A DNA stretch of 64,000 nucleotides from Grammothele lineata (lineage: Eukaryota > Basidiomycota > Agaricomycetes > Polyporales > Polyporaceae), in assembly GCA_002150815.3 (NCBI GenBank), contig NDFF03000019.1, positions 1 to 64,000 on the forward strand, given 5' to 3'. Under the pieces are notes generated by a model. The model was given only the letters and a program-made list of their open reading frames with translations, made no database searches and was not told the DNA's origin. Of this stretch, positions 1-12,900 are shown in pieces. Numbering within the stretch: the stretch's first letter is position 1; every line of letters begins with the position of its first letter. Position numbers and translations under genes: made by a program.

Positions 1-3000
1 CAGACATCCCCAAGAAGGGCAGCAGGTTTTTAACCCATTCCCCTACCACTGGATGGTCAGGGGCGGCGGGGCTCGCGCGCAACGGGGGGCCATAGCGTAG
101 TTTACTTCGACTTGTACTGTTACTCCTACACACCCACTACCTACTCGGCTATCGTCGTTACGCCCTCGACGCTCTTTCTCACCCTTCCCTGCCTCCAGTA
201 GATCCCCACCTATCTCTGATCAGTTTTACCTGTTAGCTACGTAGTACTGCGGTTGCCTACCATAGGGCTCGGCCCTCGAGGGCAATAAACGAGGATACCA
301 AAAAAAAAAAAAAAAAAATCGTGGCGCAAACGACTCGAGGGCTTCTTCGTTGAGAGCGGAGATGGGCACGACGAGGAACAGTAATACTCCTTCGTCAGTT
401 GCGACGTACGCCACCTCACATCCTGCCACAGAGTATTCTATTCTTCCAAGATATCAGGTTCACAAACACGGCGCCGCCATGACTCGAGCCCTCGACAAGT
501 CGATGCGATGTCACGGTTCCCAGCCGCCGCCTGTGAAGTTACTATTTCCGCCCTCCGTCTTCACAGTCCGACGCTTTTATCTTCACTGCCTTCTTGACAG
601 AGACTCCTCAATGGTACGAACCCACCCACATGCCTTCAGCATCTTGCTCACGTTACATGTCATGTCCAGGTTTATGAGTGATCAGCGCTCCGTCCCACCC
701 GCCGCATGGAAGTACCCGGGTTCCAGCAGCAATTGGCACCGCGCGGCCGGATAGAACAGTTCGAGTGATTTCTCCTACAACTCTTTCAGTCCGTTTCCAC
801 CTGCGCACCAACGCCCCGACCTTCTCTGCGCATATTAGACCTAGGACCCTTTGGTCGCCTCATAGTCCCTGCCGGATGTTGCGATTTGTTGGGTTCACGT
901 CACTGCCCCTGTGCCCCTCATGATGTGGACGAGTTCTGAACTCAAGGTGCTCGTGGCGATCGCATTTTACGTATATTGTGGAGACGAAGACTCGTTTAAT
1001 TTCCCCTACGGTTGGTCTGGTCTGCCAGGCCAGGCCAACCATGTACGCGCTCCCGAGAAGCTCTTGAACTCGGCGCATGATGCGCATCTAGATTTGCTCT
1101 GACTGGAATAACCTCTGCCCTGTACATAGCTGTTGGTTGAACATGCAGTGGATGAAGCACCTCGGTAGTATGCCACGTTGGGCTTCCTTGTAAGCTTCTG
1201 CTCAGGTATGCTTGTCTTCGAAGACGGTACAAAATTTGTTCTGCGTTGACCCATGTCCTTGACTCGCGGTACCACAATGATTGTGCAGAAACCCCATCTT
1301 AACATTCATCTCCGTCAGTGGCTATGATAACGAGCGTTCGAATTTATCTGTGCCTCTAACTCCCTCTCCGTAGTGGACGAATATTGCTGTCTAATCTCCG
1401 CCCGGCATCAAGCGGTATGTCGTTGAGGAGGCGATATGAGACGTTCGCTTGAGTAAGGTCAGGTTAAAGCGAGTCCGCGCCAGCATAAAACTGCAGCGGA
1501 ACCTCACCGCAAGGCATCTGTCGACGCACCCTGACAAACACCGCCGTCCCCACCAGAATTTCAAGCGGAACATTGCATCACTGCAACGACTAAATCAGAG
1601 GTGATACTCGTACAACCTATGTGAACGGCGAACTCACCTTTGCCTTTTCGGTAGTACAACGATCATTCGTTCGAAAACATGTCGGACAGAAACCCCGCCA
1701 GGGACGAGCAACCCGGTTTCAAGAGTCGTCCCGACAACTTCAAGGCCGGATCCGAGGGAATGAGGCGTTCAGGCGAGGGAATACCTCTCAGTCGATTCTC
1801 AGCATTATTTCCGATCCCGGAAGTAACATTACAGTGTGGGCCTCAAGCGTCCTCTTTACCGGCGGTAATTCTTCTTGGACATTCTGCCAGGTTATTCTCG
1901 CTGCTGATGACAGATGTGTTAGTCGTACCGACGCCTTCCATTGCGGGACTGTGGGCCTACAGTGGTACGACGAGGTCGCGGGGTTGCCCATGAGGTAACC
2001 TTCAGTACGCAAGAATGCACCGATGGTGTTCCACTGGCCTCCCTGCTAAGCCCGGGGATTCAATGCCCTCGCATGGTCCATAACTTGGTGTACGCCGATG
2101 CTCCAACACATCTTCCGGATGATGTATCCACAAAGATTGGCATTTATGTACTAGTAAGCAACTTGTAGACGGCGTTCGAACGAGTAGCCTGGCTTACCAA
2201 CACTACCACTTCGGCTAGTTTGAGAATCGGAAGGACTACAAAAGACAAGTCACCGTAAGGCGGGCCACTTCAGCAGCGGAGCCAATCCGCCTTGAAATCT
2301 TCGCGTTGAAGGTTGCCCAAGAGATCGAGAGGGCCATTGTGAGCGGCTCAGAACGTCGTGATGCCCGACATCGAGAAGGCTGACAGGTACGGTCGCACAG
2401 CGTCGGGAGCTGCCTGAGTACCACGGCAGGCAGATAACCGTTGATGATCTTCTTCTTTGCAAACTCATCCGAAAGGGAAAGGGGGCTTGGGTACCAGAAC
2501 TGAAGATACAAGTGTAGCTTGTCTTCGTGATCAAGTTGTTAAGGTGGCCGCATTGAAGCCTATCGAACCTTAGCTCAATGTCAGGCTGGATAAGAACGAT
2601 ATGGCACTGTAGATACTAGTGACAAGGGACGTACCGATTGCTAAGCCTCTAACATACATTCCATCTATACAGCATCTCCGTTATGTCGTTAGAAAAGCGA
2701 TTGGGTGAGGAGTTTCAACTTCTAGCGTAGTTCCTACGATATCTGTCCGTATTGTCCGATGTGAACATCAACGTCATAGTAATAGAGTACCTTCGTCTCT
2801 CACCATCATTCTCTACGGCCGAAGGCGCATGCTCGTCCGAGTCGGAGAACCCATACATTTTCTCTCTCCTGGTGGGCTTCGTGAAAGTCTCGTTCATTGA
2901 TTCCGTTAATTTTGCACTAACTTCTGTGGACTACGCCGCCGAAGTGGGCCAGTTGTGAGACCGAAAGTTGCCACCGAGCACCCAGCTGCTGCCCTCGATG

Positions 3001-4972
3001 GTAAAATTCCTCGGGGTCCGAGTGGAGCGCTGAGGTGAGAAAGGGGGAGGGGAGGAAAGACATAGGGGAGGGGGTGGAAACGAATTGAGAAATTCCTACG
3101 GGTCGTATATAACAGAGTGTTTTCTGAGCGGCTTGAGGGATAAGGTTTCGTCGGCCTCCGCTCACAGGCCATTGTTAGATACTTTCGCATGTCCGCCAGT
3201 GTGTTCTGAGCGCCACACGGAGCGGCTTGTCAGATTGCCTTCCGGCATTGAGTCACTAATCAACCATTTCAGGAGTCTCGAGAGAAGCCATACGGAGTGC
3301 GCTACCTTCTTGGCACCCTTATAGCCGAAAATGGCAGAGCCTCTGAACTATGCCTACACATCAAGTCTCTCCACTACTATCTGTGAAGTAGTGATCATAC
3401 AGCGGCGTTCAAGTGCCTCCTACGTGGGAAAAAAACTGTGTACACGGTGGATGCGAGAAGTCAACCACGTAGAGAAGTGTCCCGGAATATGTAATGCATC
3501 GGCGTGAGGAAGCGAAACATCAGAAAGACATGCTTCCGGTTCTCATGCATTTGCAGCCGGTCGACCGCGCGTAGTAGCAAATCACAGCGACACCGTCAAT
3601 CCAGCCAGTCAGACTCAGGCTCCCCAAAGTCATAACACCATGAAAGGTCGAATATCGCATCTAGCGTCCTAGGCGCACCCGTTAAAACGCATGTGGATAT
3701 GCGAATGTGTCGAAGTGCCGGACTCTGAAACAGGTATCTCGGCGAAAATGTTCTAGAATTCAACAAGAAATGATGAACAGAAGCAACAGCATCACACTGC
3801 GTTCCAAGTGCGGCGGTCGCGTACCCGCCCGCAAGAGCTTAAGTGACAGCGATCTTGTTCTACGGAAGGTAGAGTCCAGCACCGAGATCGTGTGAATCGT
3901 CTCTTTGAATGAAGGTGGAGGGATATCCGTGAAAGCAAGACAGTTGTCTTCACGACATCCCTCTATGATTCATGACTATCTAGTACTGACCTTCACTTTT
4001 TCAGGTTCCGTACAGGAACATTCGAACACTCGTCTGAACACGAAGACCTGCGCCGCTAGAGTGGATAATTCGGACTAGATCAGACGCAATAATGGACATA
4101 GCCGGGCGAGTCCTAGATGCATTCGCCTGATATTAGCCAAGACTAGTCACACGTATCATTACTTGGGATGAACTGCTTGCCTATATTAGTTTGCAAGCCC
4201 CGTCAAGGACATGGTAGACTGCGACGACTTCCTGCCAGCTCTGCATCCATAGCGAGCCCCGGCTTTAGAAAATATGAATGACAGAGGTCATACTCGAGCA
4301 TCACTGTGGGCCGACTCGGAAGCACGATGCTTACCACGTAGCACACCACCGTTGCCCGCTGTCCAAGTCAGTGCTGGTCTCACAGCGACAAACGCTGACT
4401 TTTCTGAGGGCTCGGCCCAACCTGACGTCGATTTGTGGTGAAACGCAAGCACATGCGGCTGGATGGCAGTGACTCAGGCGCCAACGGATATGCACGTGAT
4501 GGGGGCCGCGGCCCTGAGAGACTGCCGCGGTCCCTTCCTGAGCCTCAGTCACCGACCTTCGACTCCCAAGAACCCCCAGCGCCATGCAGTGCTCGCTGCA
4601 TACCATACGGTGCGATTGTATTATCCAAACATGCCAACAAACGGCCTACGGTTCTCATGCTTTCATGCGCAGCACACTTGTGGTAACAGGAATCAGTACG
4701 GAAGGCCCAGAACAAACAAGTAAGGCCTTCGTATGCCGCGTGTGGGCACCTGCAGGCATCTGACTGAACTTACAAGCTCAGACTCATCCCCGATCCGGCC
4801 GTCCGCGCGAAGTTCGGGCCGTGACGCATTAACTACGCGTCGACACCCACGAATGCGTTAGTACACACAAACTTGTACCTCAACCACTTACAATCAGGTA
4901 GGATGTATCTTATGTTCCGTTGCATGCAGCTAACAACACTCCTTGACCGTTGTTGCAACTCCTAATTAGCCG
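1..4972. other. Gene-poor region, no supportable gene
   Basis: About 5 kb in which both strands break into short reading frames (none above about 135 codons) with no recognisable domain, no chain of splice-linked frames and no repeated unit that I could see. The only obvious structure is a 19-nt A run at 300-318. It may be ordinary intergenic DNA, a decayed mobile element or the far 5' region of the F-box gene. Confidence 0.6.
300..318. repeat. Poly-A homopolymer run
   Basis: Nineteen consecutive A bases. It could be slippage or the tail of an old retroposed copy. No coding remnant is recognisable upstream, so its origin is open. Confidence 0.8.
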
Positions 4973-6145
4973 ATGGCCCAGCCTCCGTTATCGCTAAGGC
5001 TCGAGTCTCTGCCACCGGAAATCTGGCATGAGATCCTCTCATATGCTTGCACCGATGGCGGCTCTACAGGCAGAGCACTCTCTTTGGCCTCCAGATCCTT
5101 CCGCGAACTATCAGCCGACTCCCGATACCATTCTCTCGAACTCAGGTCAACGTCGCAAGCTCTTCGTTTCCTTTTCTCTTTACACGTCTATCCGAGGCCA
5201 TGCAAGATCCGACATCTTTTCCTTCTCCCAACGGTCATCCGGGGCAGCGACCCTGCTTATTTCCAGCATTTTTCAGGCGTATCGAGACGTCGTCCGCACA
5301 CGGCCACTGAACACGCGGCATTCTACGCTGACGTCATATCGAAGCTCTTTTCCATCGCAGCTGGTCACCTCCGCAGCCTCGTTATGGTCGAAAACGCGGT
5401 TGTCCCCTTCCGTGAGCTCGAGCAAATGTTTCCCAAGCTCCGCGAGCTTAGCGTTTGGAACCATCCTCTCATCGACCTATCCGTGTCTCCACCATTTGCA
5501 AAGGCAGACAACGCTACCACTCAAGTAGAGCCACTATGTCCGTCCCTCGAACGGCTGCATGTCGTCCTCACAGACTCATCCATCACCAGCATCACCTTCC
5601 AATCCATACTCCCGCGCCTCTCGGCTCTTGCGTCCACCTCCTTGACCCATCTGCGCCTCTCGGGGGTCACATTCGCCGAGACCGAGTTGCCCGCAGCACT
5701 CGCCGAGATGCTCGGCGTACCGGCCCCTCTTCCCCTTCGCGAGCGCCTCCGCCTCGCCCATGTGAACACCATCCTGGGAGGCATAGCTTCAAGTTCGTCC
5801 ACCTCAGGTCCGGTCGTCCCGTGCGGCGCGACCTTCCCGAACCTGAAGTACATCGTCATTTCCGCCATGCAGCCGCCGTTCGACGCGGTGGCGCCCGAAG
5901 CTGCTGCAAGCTGGACGACGCTCCTCGGGCTGCTGCGCGAGCTCGAGCGGACGTGCAAGCGCGTGGACGGAATGCGCATGGTCGTGCTCGAGCGCAGCTG
6001 GATGCGCAAGCCGAGCTGGGGCGCACGTCTGCGCGAAGATTGGCTGGGGCGCATGCAGGGCGAGCAGGGGTGTTGGGTCGAGAGCGAGGCGGAGGAGTCG
6101 AGGATTGAAGGACCTATGGATGCGCCGAAGGGTGTGGAGTGGTAG
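4973..6145 (+). CDS. F-box-like protein (single exon, 390 aa)
   Basis: The N-terminus carries an F-box-like helix set: LPPEIWHEILSYAC near residues 14-27, then DGGSTGRALSLASRSF. F-box proteins hold substrates for SCF ubiquitin ligases by binding Skp1; the target cannot be inferred. The rest (about residues 50-390) is leucine-rich and irregular, as in the very large agaricomycete F-box families. The C-terminus is acidic and tryptophan-containing (ending GVEW). The start is the first ATG of an open frame with the F-box right behind it, and no intron is needed. A paralogue lies at 22381-23534 and shares the YAC-DGG-TGR-LSL signature. F-box membership is well supported; the partner and function are unknown. 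Confidence 0.85.
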   Translation: MAQPPLSLRLESLPPEIWHEILSYACTDGGSTGRALSLASRSFRELSADSRYHSLELRSTSQALRFLFSLHVYPRPCKIRHLFLLPTVIRGSDPAYFQHFSGVSRRRPHTATEHAAFYADVISKLFSIAAGHLRSLVMVENAVVPFRELEQMFPKLRELSVWNHPLIDLSVSPPFAKADNATTQVEPLCPSLERLHVVLTDSSITSITFQSILPRLSALASTSLTHLRLSGVTFAETELPAALAEMLGVPAPLPLRERLRLAHVNTILGGIASSSSTSGPVVPCGATFPNLKYIVISAMQPPFDAVAPEAAASWTTLLGLLRELERTCKRVDGMRMVVLERSWMRKPSWGARLREDWLGRMQGEQGCWVESEAEESRIEGPMDAPKGVEW

Positions 6146-6831
6146 GATTGTGGATTCCTAAGAGGTGGAATGTACTTGAGGGCAGTTTAGGTTTGGTAAT
6201 CTCCTGTAACATTATGGTCTTCGTTTGGATCGTGGGCAGCGCTGCTGCTGCTGCTAGCATAAAAAGTAGAAGGGAAATCACACAATCAATCGCTGACCCG
6301 AAGGTTCAGATAGCCTGAAAAATTCGCATTATGGCAGTGAGGTGAGGGTGGTACACGGAATCCCCTAGTAAAAGGCGAGGGGATTGTAACTTGCACCACC
6401 CTCTGCCACTGATAATCATGGTGACGGTTCCCCAGCGCGTATCATGGATTTGCATATTGCTCAAGCGGCGGGGATCTCTAAAAGTAGGTGTACGTATCTG
6501 CCACATTCTAACGCAAAGTTCGAGCAGTCATATTCAATACGGGTGGTACCGTTCGCCATCCCCTCCGTGCCCCTAGCAAACATGGTCATGATAAACAGAT
6601 ACAATCCGGCGAAATCAGTATAATGCACCTCAAAGTACTCGCGATCACATCTTTGGCATTTCGGCTAGATCTAATGAGGACGCGTCGTCGTCATGTGACC
6701 GCGTTTTTTCGTATCGATTCCGTGAGTCAAGTGGCGGCGGTACATAGCAGTTTGATATTTTCCGCCACCACACCCTTGCTTCACCGCTAGAGCTTCAGTT
6801 CTGTATCTGCTTTCTAGAGCTGTAAAGCACA
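6146..6831. other. Intergenic region with a short GCT repeat
   Basis: Spacer between the F-box gene and MTD1. It holds five GCT units at 6241-6255 in the presumed 3' region of the F-box gene. The last 100 bases are the likely MTD1 promoter and 5' leader. No other gene was seen. Confidence 0.6.
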
Positions 6832-8339
6832 ATGGCGGCAGAAGGCAAGGGCGTCCTTCTCAAGGCGGACTCAATCGCGGAGACGTTCCGCACCGAGATC
6901 AAGGCTACCCTGTCCACCTCACCTCGCCCGCCCAAGCTTGTCGGTATCCTGTCCACGGCTTCTGCCCCAAGCAAGTTCTATGCGGAGTTTACCAAGAAGC
7001 AATGCGACGCGCTCGGGGTCGAGTTCGTCCTACGAAAGACTGGTGCCGCCGCGGACGAGTCCCTCGCGCCTGGTGAGGGAGTTGAGGAGGCGATCATCGA
7101 GGCAAATGAAGACGATGGCGTGGACGGTATCATGGTGCGTAACCAGTTCATCGATATTATGAGCTACGGTTCACCATGTCTCCAGGTTTACTACCCCATC
7201 TTTGGGGCCCAGCAAGTGTGTCCGCCCGTTATACACTAGCACCGCTATTGACATATGTCGTCCAGGACCACTACCTTCAGCAAGTTGAGCCAGCACCAGA
7301 ACACCAGTTTATGGGGCCGCTTTAACGCATATACGTAGATTGTATCTCCTTTCAAGGACGTCGAGGGGCTCCATTTCAAGTTCCACTACAACCTCTACCA
7401 TAAGTACGCACTCCTCATTTCTCACCATATCCCCGCGCCTGACTTGCTTCCTACAGCATCCGGTTCCTGGAGCCCAAGACTCTCGCGTCTTCTCTCCCGA
7501 CCGCATCGGCGCAAAACGCACCTCCCGCGGTGAACGACCAACCTCCCGCAGGATTCGTCAAGTCCATTCTGCCCTGCACGCCGCTCGCCATCGTCAAGTG
7601 CCTCGAGTACGTCGGCGTGTATAACAGGCTCCTCCCTTACGGTGACCGCGCGTACGGCAAGACCATCACTGTCATCAACCGGTACGTCTCCCTCAATTCC
7701 TCACGCTCGGCCTCGCTCGCCGCCACCCACACGCCCGCCCGCACCGTTGCTGACCATAGCTTGCGCGCAGGTCGGAGGTCGTCGGGCGCCCGCTCGCAGC
7801 GCTCCTCGCCAACGACGGCGCTCGCGTGTTCTCCGTCGATATCGACTCGACGCAAGAGTACACAAAGCGGCCACCCACGGGAGGCGCAGAGGCCGGCGCG
7901 GGCGCGCGCAAGTACCACACGCGGCACGTCGTGCACCCCACGGCGCTCTCGCTGCAGGAGTGCCTCGCGCTCTCGGACGTTGTCGTCTCCGCCGTGCCGA
8001 GCGCGGAGTACAAGGTCCGGACGGCGTGGCTCAAGGACGGGTGCGTGTGCCTGAACGTCGCGGCGGACAAGAACTTCGAGGCGGACGTGCGGGAAAAGGT
8101 GCGTACGCGTGTGGTTGGTAGCGGGTGTCGGATGCGGGCTCGGAGCTGACGGAGTTGGGCGTGGGGCACCGAATAGGCGTCAATTTACCTCCCGACGATT
8201 GGGAAGGTTACGATTATGATGCTGCTGAGGAATCTGTGCGTAGTCTTGAGATGCCCGATCATATTACGAAGCTGACATTGAAGGCAGACTGCGGCTGCAG
8301 CAGTACGGGCAGATGATTCGAGACCCTCCGTCATCTTGA
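6832..8339 (+). CDS. MTD1: NAD-dependent methylenetetrahydrofolate dehydrogenase
   Basis: Cytosolic enzyme that oxidises 5,10-methylene-THF to methenyl-THF with NAD+, feeding one-carbon units to purine synthesis. Eight exons: 6832-7134, 7186-7215, 7266-7283, 7339-7403, 7457-7681, 7771-8098, 8177-8235 and 8288-8339, joining to 359 aa. Family hallmarks are VYYPIFGAQQ then DHYLQQ, ILPCTPLAIVKCLEY, the nucleotide-binding stretch INRSEVVGRPLAALLANDGA, and a C-terminal LPTIGKVTIMMLLRN. The third exon is only 18 nt and encodes exactly DHYLQQ. The length is somewhat above the yeast enzyme (320 aa), mainly from an Ala/Gly insert. The gene converges on the ORM gene 285 bp downstream. Identification rests on motif order along the whole protein; the monofunctional NAD type is preferred because there is no synthetase domain. 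Confidence 0.93.
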
Positions 8340-8624
8340 GCGCGCTCGTTGAAAAAAGTTCCGGGAGAGGCACGCCTGCGGTCCGGAAGCAGTCAGCACA
8401 TAGACAGATACATGTATATCATTGCTCCAGCAGTGGGCCGATTAGGACGGCTAGAAACAGCCCTGTATTATTGTGGTAGTAGGACGGGACAAGAAGCGAG
8501 GGACAGCAAGCGTGCAGGAATACATAGTGAACTGAGAGCCACGTGAATGTGCTATCCGCGTCTACGAGTCCGAGTCGAGTGCGTACGAAGGCGTGTGCAG
8601 TGGATGAGAAAGGTGAACCAAGCA

Positions 8625-9604
8625 TTATAGTCGTGAGTCGACCTCGCTGATGTTGATTGGGGGGATTGGCATGTCGGTACGAGTGGGCGTAGACACGCCC
8701 GAGGGCGGGAAGGACGGCGTAAGCGGGGTACCGACTCCGGACGGGTCGTCGGGAACCATGAAACGCACACGATAGCGATGGAACTAAGCAATGTTAGTCA
8801 GGGCGCTGCTTGTGGGCCGAGTGGACGCGTGAGTAAGAAGACTTACGGCTGGGAGCTTAGGGATGAGGACGAAGATGAGTGCAGAAATGTTGATGGCGAA
8901 GAGCCACGGGTCATAATGCGTGTAATGAGTGGAAGCAAGAAATCTGGACAGGATGAGTTCTGTTAGTTCGACCGCAAGGACACTTCGGAAAGAATACTCG
9001 CAGTGTGATGGGCACGATGAAGAGCCACTTCTTCGCAGGAGTATATTGTGCTCCTTCGTCGATCTGTTCCCATAGTGTCAAGTTGTCGTACACTCCTCCA
9101 TGTAGATCTGAGTGGAACGGTATGCCAGTGACGTAGTGGAACATCAGGTAGGAGAACTGGGAAGGGCCGTGAGACCAGGGTTCATGAAGCCGTCCTCCAA
9201 GTGTCTCGGAGGATGCAATGTACTCACCCCAAGATACAGAAGATTGACGAGCGTCCAACTGATCTCTTGCCGCATTCCCGGGATAGTGTCAATGACAACC
9301 TTGCCGGCCAATATAAGGACGGGGTGGATGAGCCACGCGCCTTGAATAGGAGCGGAGTCCGGACCATGGGAAGTTAGCAGTTGCAGCGGACGACATTGAA
9401 GTAGCGGAACGCACCTTTGCGGTTTACCCATTCCGCGTTCAGATTCTCGTACACGCCCTGGTCAAGCACGTCGGCCTGAGACTCATCATTGAGCTTCTCG
9501 ACCTTGACAAGGCTGGCGCTCCGTTCGCGGCCTACGCGGACAGAGAGGCCGGGGCTCGCAGATTTCCTTGGGCTAACGGTGGACGTCTTTGCTGGAGAGG
9601 ACAT
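8625..9604 (-). CDS. ORM1: ORM/ORMDL sphingolipid homeostasis protein
   Basis: ER membrane protein that restrains serine palmitoyltransferase, the first enzyme of sphingolipid synthesis. Five exons on the minus strand (9604-9415, 9340-9228, 9156-9002, 8943-8847, 8783-8625) give 237 aa. Core ORMDL motifs are NAEWVNRKGAW, IPGMRQEISWTLVN, MFHYVTGIPF, LWEQIDEGAQYTPAKKWL and STHYTHYDPW, with about four hydrophobic segments. The N-terminal tail (about 70 aa) is Ser-rich and includes RERSAS (residues 26-31), an RxRxxS site. In yeast, Ypk1 phosphorylation of N-terminal serines relieves inhibition, so similar control is plausible. The third intron (8944-9001) uses a GC donor (GCGAGT). The gene is divergent from the Virilizer-like gene. 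Confidence 0.95.
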
Positions 9605-9971
9605 GCTATGGCAGAGAGAGCATGCGCTGCGGAATTAAGAGCGACAAAAAGACGAGGAAAGTGGCGCGATAAGAGGAGGGCGGACGAGTGTCGTCGTGGC
9701 CTTGCACCGAGATGCGAGTTTCCAGGCCCCGTGGCGGGCACAGTCAAGCGCCCATAATGGGCTGCGTGGGCCGTTCCTGCGGAGAGGCGCCCGCGAACAC
9801 ACGATGTCATCTGCCTCCGCCCACTCGTCTTCCCTGCGTCTCTCTTCCTCCGCTCCTTGGCTTCGTCCTTGGTTCCCACACAGTCGTCGCAATCGTCGTG
9901 CTTCCTCCTCCTGCTTTCTCTATCTTTATTGCTAGCTTGTTTCTCCGTTTCCTCTGGATGTCTCGCTGAAC
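9605..9971. promoter_or_regulatory. Shared divergent promoter, ORM / Virilizer-like
   Basis: A 367-bp interval between two start codons pointing away from each other, so both core promoters and 5' leaders must lie here. It is rich in CT tracts near the Virilizer side. I see no convincing TATA box. Confidence 0.6.
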
Positions 9972-12900
9972 ATGGTCCTCCTCCAGTGGTGCACACTCGA
10001 GCCCTCTGCTGTCGGAGGGCTTTCCGCAATCCGGTTTTCCGCTCCCGTACGCGTCCAAACTATCCGAATATTTCCTGCGGATACGAGACCATTCTCTCAA
10101 GAACCTGACATCGTAAGGTACGTCTTATTTCGCGTGTAACGCCTTGCGTGCGCTCACAGGTCGTCCTAGTCGAACGGCGCCACCGGCGTTTCGTCTCGAC
10201 GTATACTTCAACGCGCATCCTGTTACGAATCCGAACGCGAAGGAAAAGTTGAAGCCGTCGAATGCACTTGTTCCGACCTCGCTTGTGTACTCTGGTGGTC
10301 AGCGGGAGTTCGAGGTGAACATGGGCTCCGAAGTGCGTACATACCATGTGGTCAATGGACTCCTCACTCACGCGTCATTTCCAGTATGCCACGCGCCTCA
10401 TGATTATCCAGGGTGATTTTCAATGCGTATCTATGGCAATATACGGGGAAGTAGTCTCTGACAGCACTGAGGCACCAACTACCTATGACCCCCGGCCGCT
10501 CCCTTCAGTTACTCCTCCACCGCTACCATTCGCTCTTGACCCCGCGAATGCACGAGACCCTACACAGTTAGCCCGTGAGCTGCTGAGGCTCATGCCAAAT
10601 TCTCCGTCGCTCGAACTGGCTATATGCTTGGTTTTTTGTCTCAAGCCGGACCTTAACGATTGGGACTCGCCTGACTTCCCCTACGGCCTGCACCCCGACT
10701 TGGAAGAAGACGATCCGGACTTCGACCTGGAGAAAGCATTCAGCATGACGTCACGTCCCGTGTCCGACGACCTTTCGCATGAAGCGGCGACGCGGTTTGC
10801 AGAGAGGGTACTAAGCTGCGTTAGTTTCAAGGTAAGAAATTTCCACTCGAGACACAACCACGCAGGCACTGAACAATGGGCCAGGATAAGGATTCCAGTC
10901 AAGCGTATGTTGTCGCCGGGATTATGTGCAACATGGCGTCTCAGCCTCCAATTATGGCTAAGAGCCTCCTGGTTGGTTCATCCAGCGTCTGGATGTGATT
11001 TTGAGACTTATTGTTATTAGGATGCCATAGACCTAGAGAAGATCTTTGACGCAAGCGCTCTGGAGGACGAAACTACTGTCATAAGGCTACTGTTCGCCGC
11101 CTCTAATGCCGATATTGCCAGGCGACTAGATGCGGAATGGCTACACAAGCTGGCCGAGTCTACTTCTGCCAACCCCAACAACGAGCAAGGCTTACGGACA
11201 GCGGCGAAGCAACTCATCGCCAGGATACGTGGCTGGAATACTCTAGAGGACGCCTTCTCCAACACTCAAGGCGACTTTACTACCGCAGCTCGTATGATGA
11301 AAGACCTTGGAACAGAAAGCGAGGCCTTCGGCATTTGGCTGAAATCTATGGTAGCCCATGAGGATGTGGTCTCGCTTCTGGCGGAGAACCCGGTGGTATC
11401 TGTCCCCTTGCCTCATCTGTTCTCGCGACGTGCTTCCGCAAGCTCTCCGTCACAGGACGAATTCGTGGCGTTCGTCAGAGCGTTTGTGGGTGTTGCTTGT
11501 GCCATGACTGTGTACGCATGGGCGGATAGTATGCTCGATAAGCCTTGCCGGTCACGACTTTTGGGCATGTTGAGGTTGTGGCAAGGGGTTGATGGATACC
11601 GCGAGGTATGTCTCGCCATTGGTTACCCGGCGCGCTACTCACGAGGATACGTCTTTTTAGATCGTGAACCACTTATTGGTGATGCATAATATGACGGATC
11701 GCTTTGAGCGTGTCATCGCTTGCCCATCTCCTGAAGCGTCGGATCCAGACGTGGAGCTCATGTATTCGACTGGCTTGGATATGGAGCATCTACTTGTCGA
11801 TCTGGCTAGGACACCCTGCGCCATACTCAAAACCAACTTGATCGACCTCATACTCAAGATCCCAAATTCCACTACTTCGTTCATTACCAGCGAAGAAAGG
11901 GCCTCAATGCGAGAAGCAGCGTTCGTGGTGGACGATGGATTCCCAGGAGTTGTTGATGAACTCCTACGACCATTAGAACGTCCACCCACGTCCGGCAGTC
12001 TCAGGATTGTTCGGGTTGCGCTGGCCTATATGTACCGGGAATTGGACGAAGTCGACGAAGCGCAAGTACTGGACGACTTCTGGGATGAGGCCAATTGCAG
12101 CCTCGTGACCTGTCTATGCGAGCTCCTTGTTCCCGTTGTAGAGGAGATCCGCAACTATTTCTCCGTCCTCCGCCTACCGCAAAAAAGGAAGCAAGATGTG
12201 CTGGTCCAGTTATTCGCAACAACTGACGACATCCTCCAACTTCTCCTGCGCCTGGTCCCAACCCATCCCCTCCCCTCCCGCCTGCTGCGTACTCTGATAA
12301 CCGACATCGCAGACGTGTTCGCGTGCGCCGATGCGGCAGACATGCTTTACTCTCAAAGCCCACATATATCCGCCGCCTCTCAGGACGCTCGGCATACTTC
12401 TATCGCCATGGCGCGTGCACTCGCCGCTCAAGAGGCTCCGACGGCCAACGGCAAGTCCGGCGCACAGGTCATTCTCCCCGTCCTCTTGGACCACGGTCTC
12501 CACAGCCCCAGCCTCGACCCTACCCACCATCTCCTCCAGGTCTTCTGGCTCTTCGACGTCATCCTACCTACGACAGAGAGCCCGGATGCCCAGAGGGCTT
12601 CTTGGGCCCAGCGCGTCATCCCCTCAATGCTGCCTGAACTCCGGATGTTCTGCCACGCACTCGACACGGAGAACAAAGTGCATTTCGTCAGACGGCTCGT
12701 GGAGCTCGATCAAGGCATAATTGGAGTAGGAGAGTGGCTCCTCATCGAGGAAATTAAGGACATCTCGCATGCGGTTCAAGCCCTCTACGATGACGCCCTC
12801 TCCGAGCCGAAGAGGCAGATCGCCCAGAACCAAGTGTCGTTGTTTTTCCGTTTCCTGTGGGACCTCAAGCAGGTGCTTCCAGAAGATTGGGTCGTCGAGT

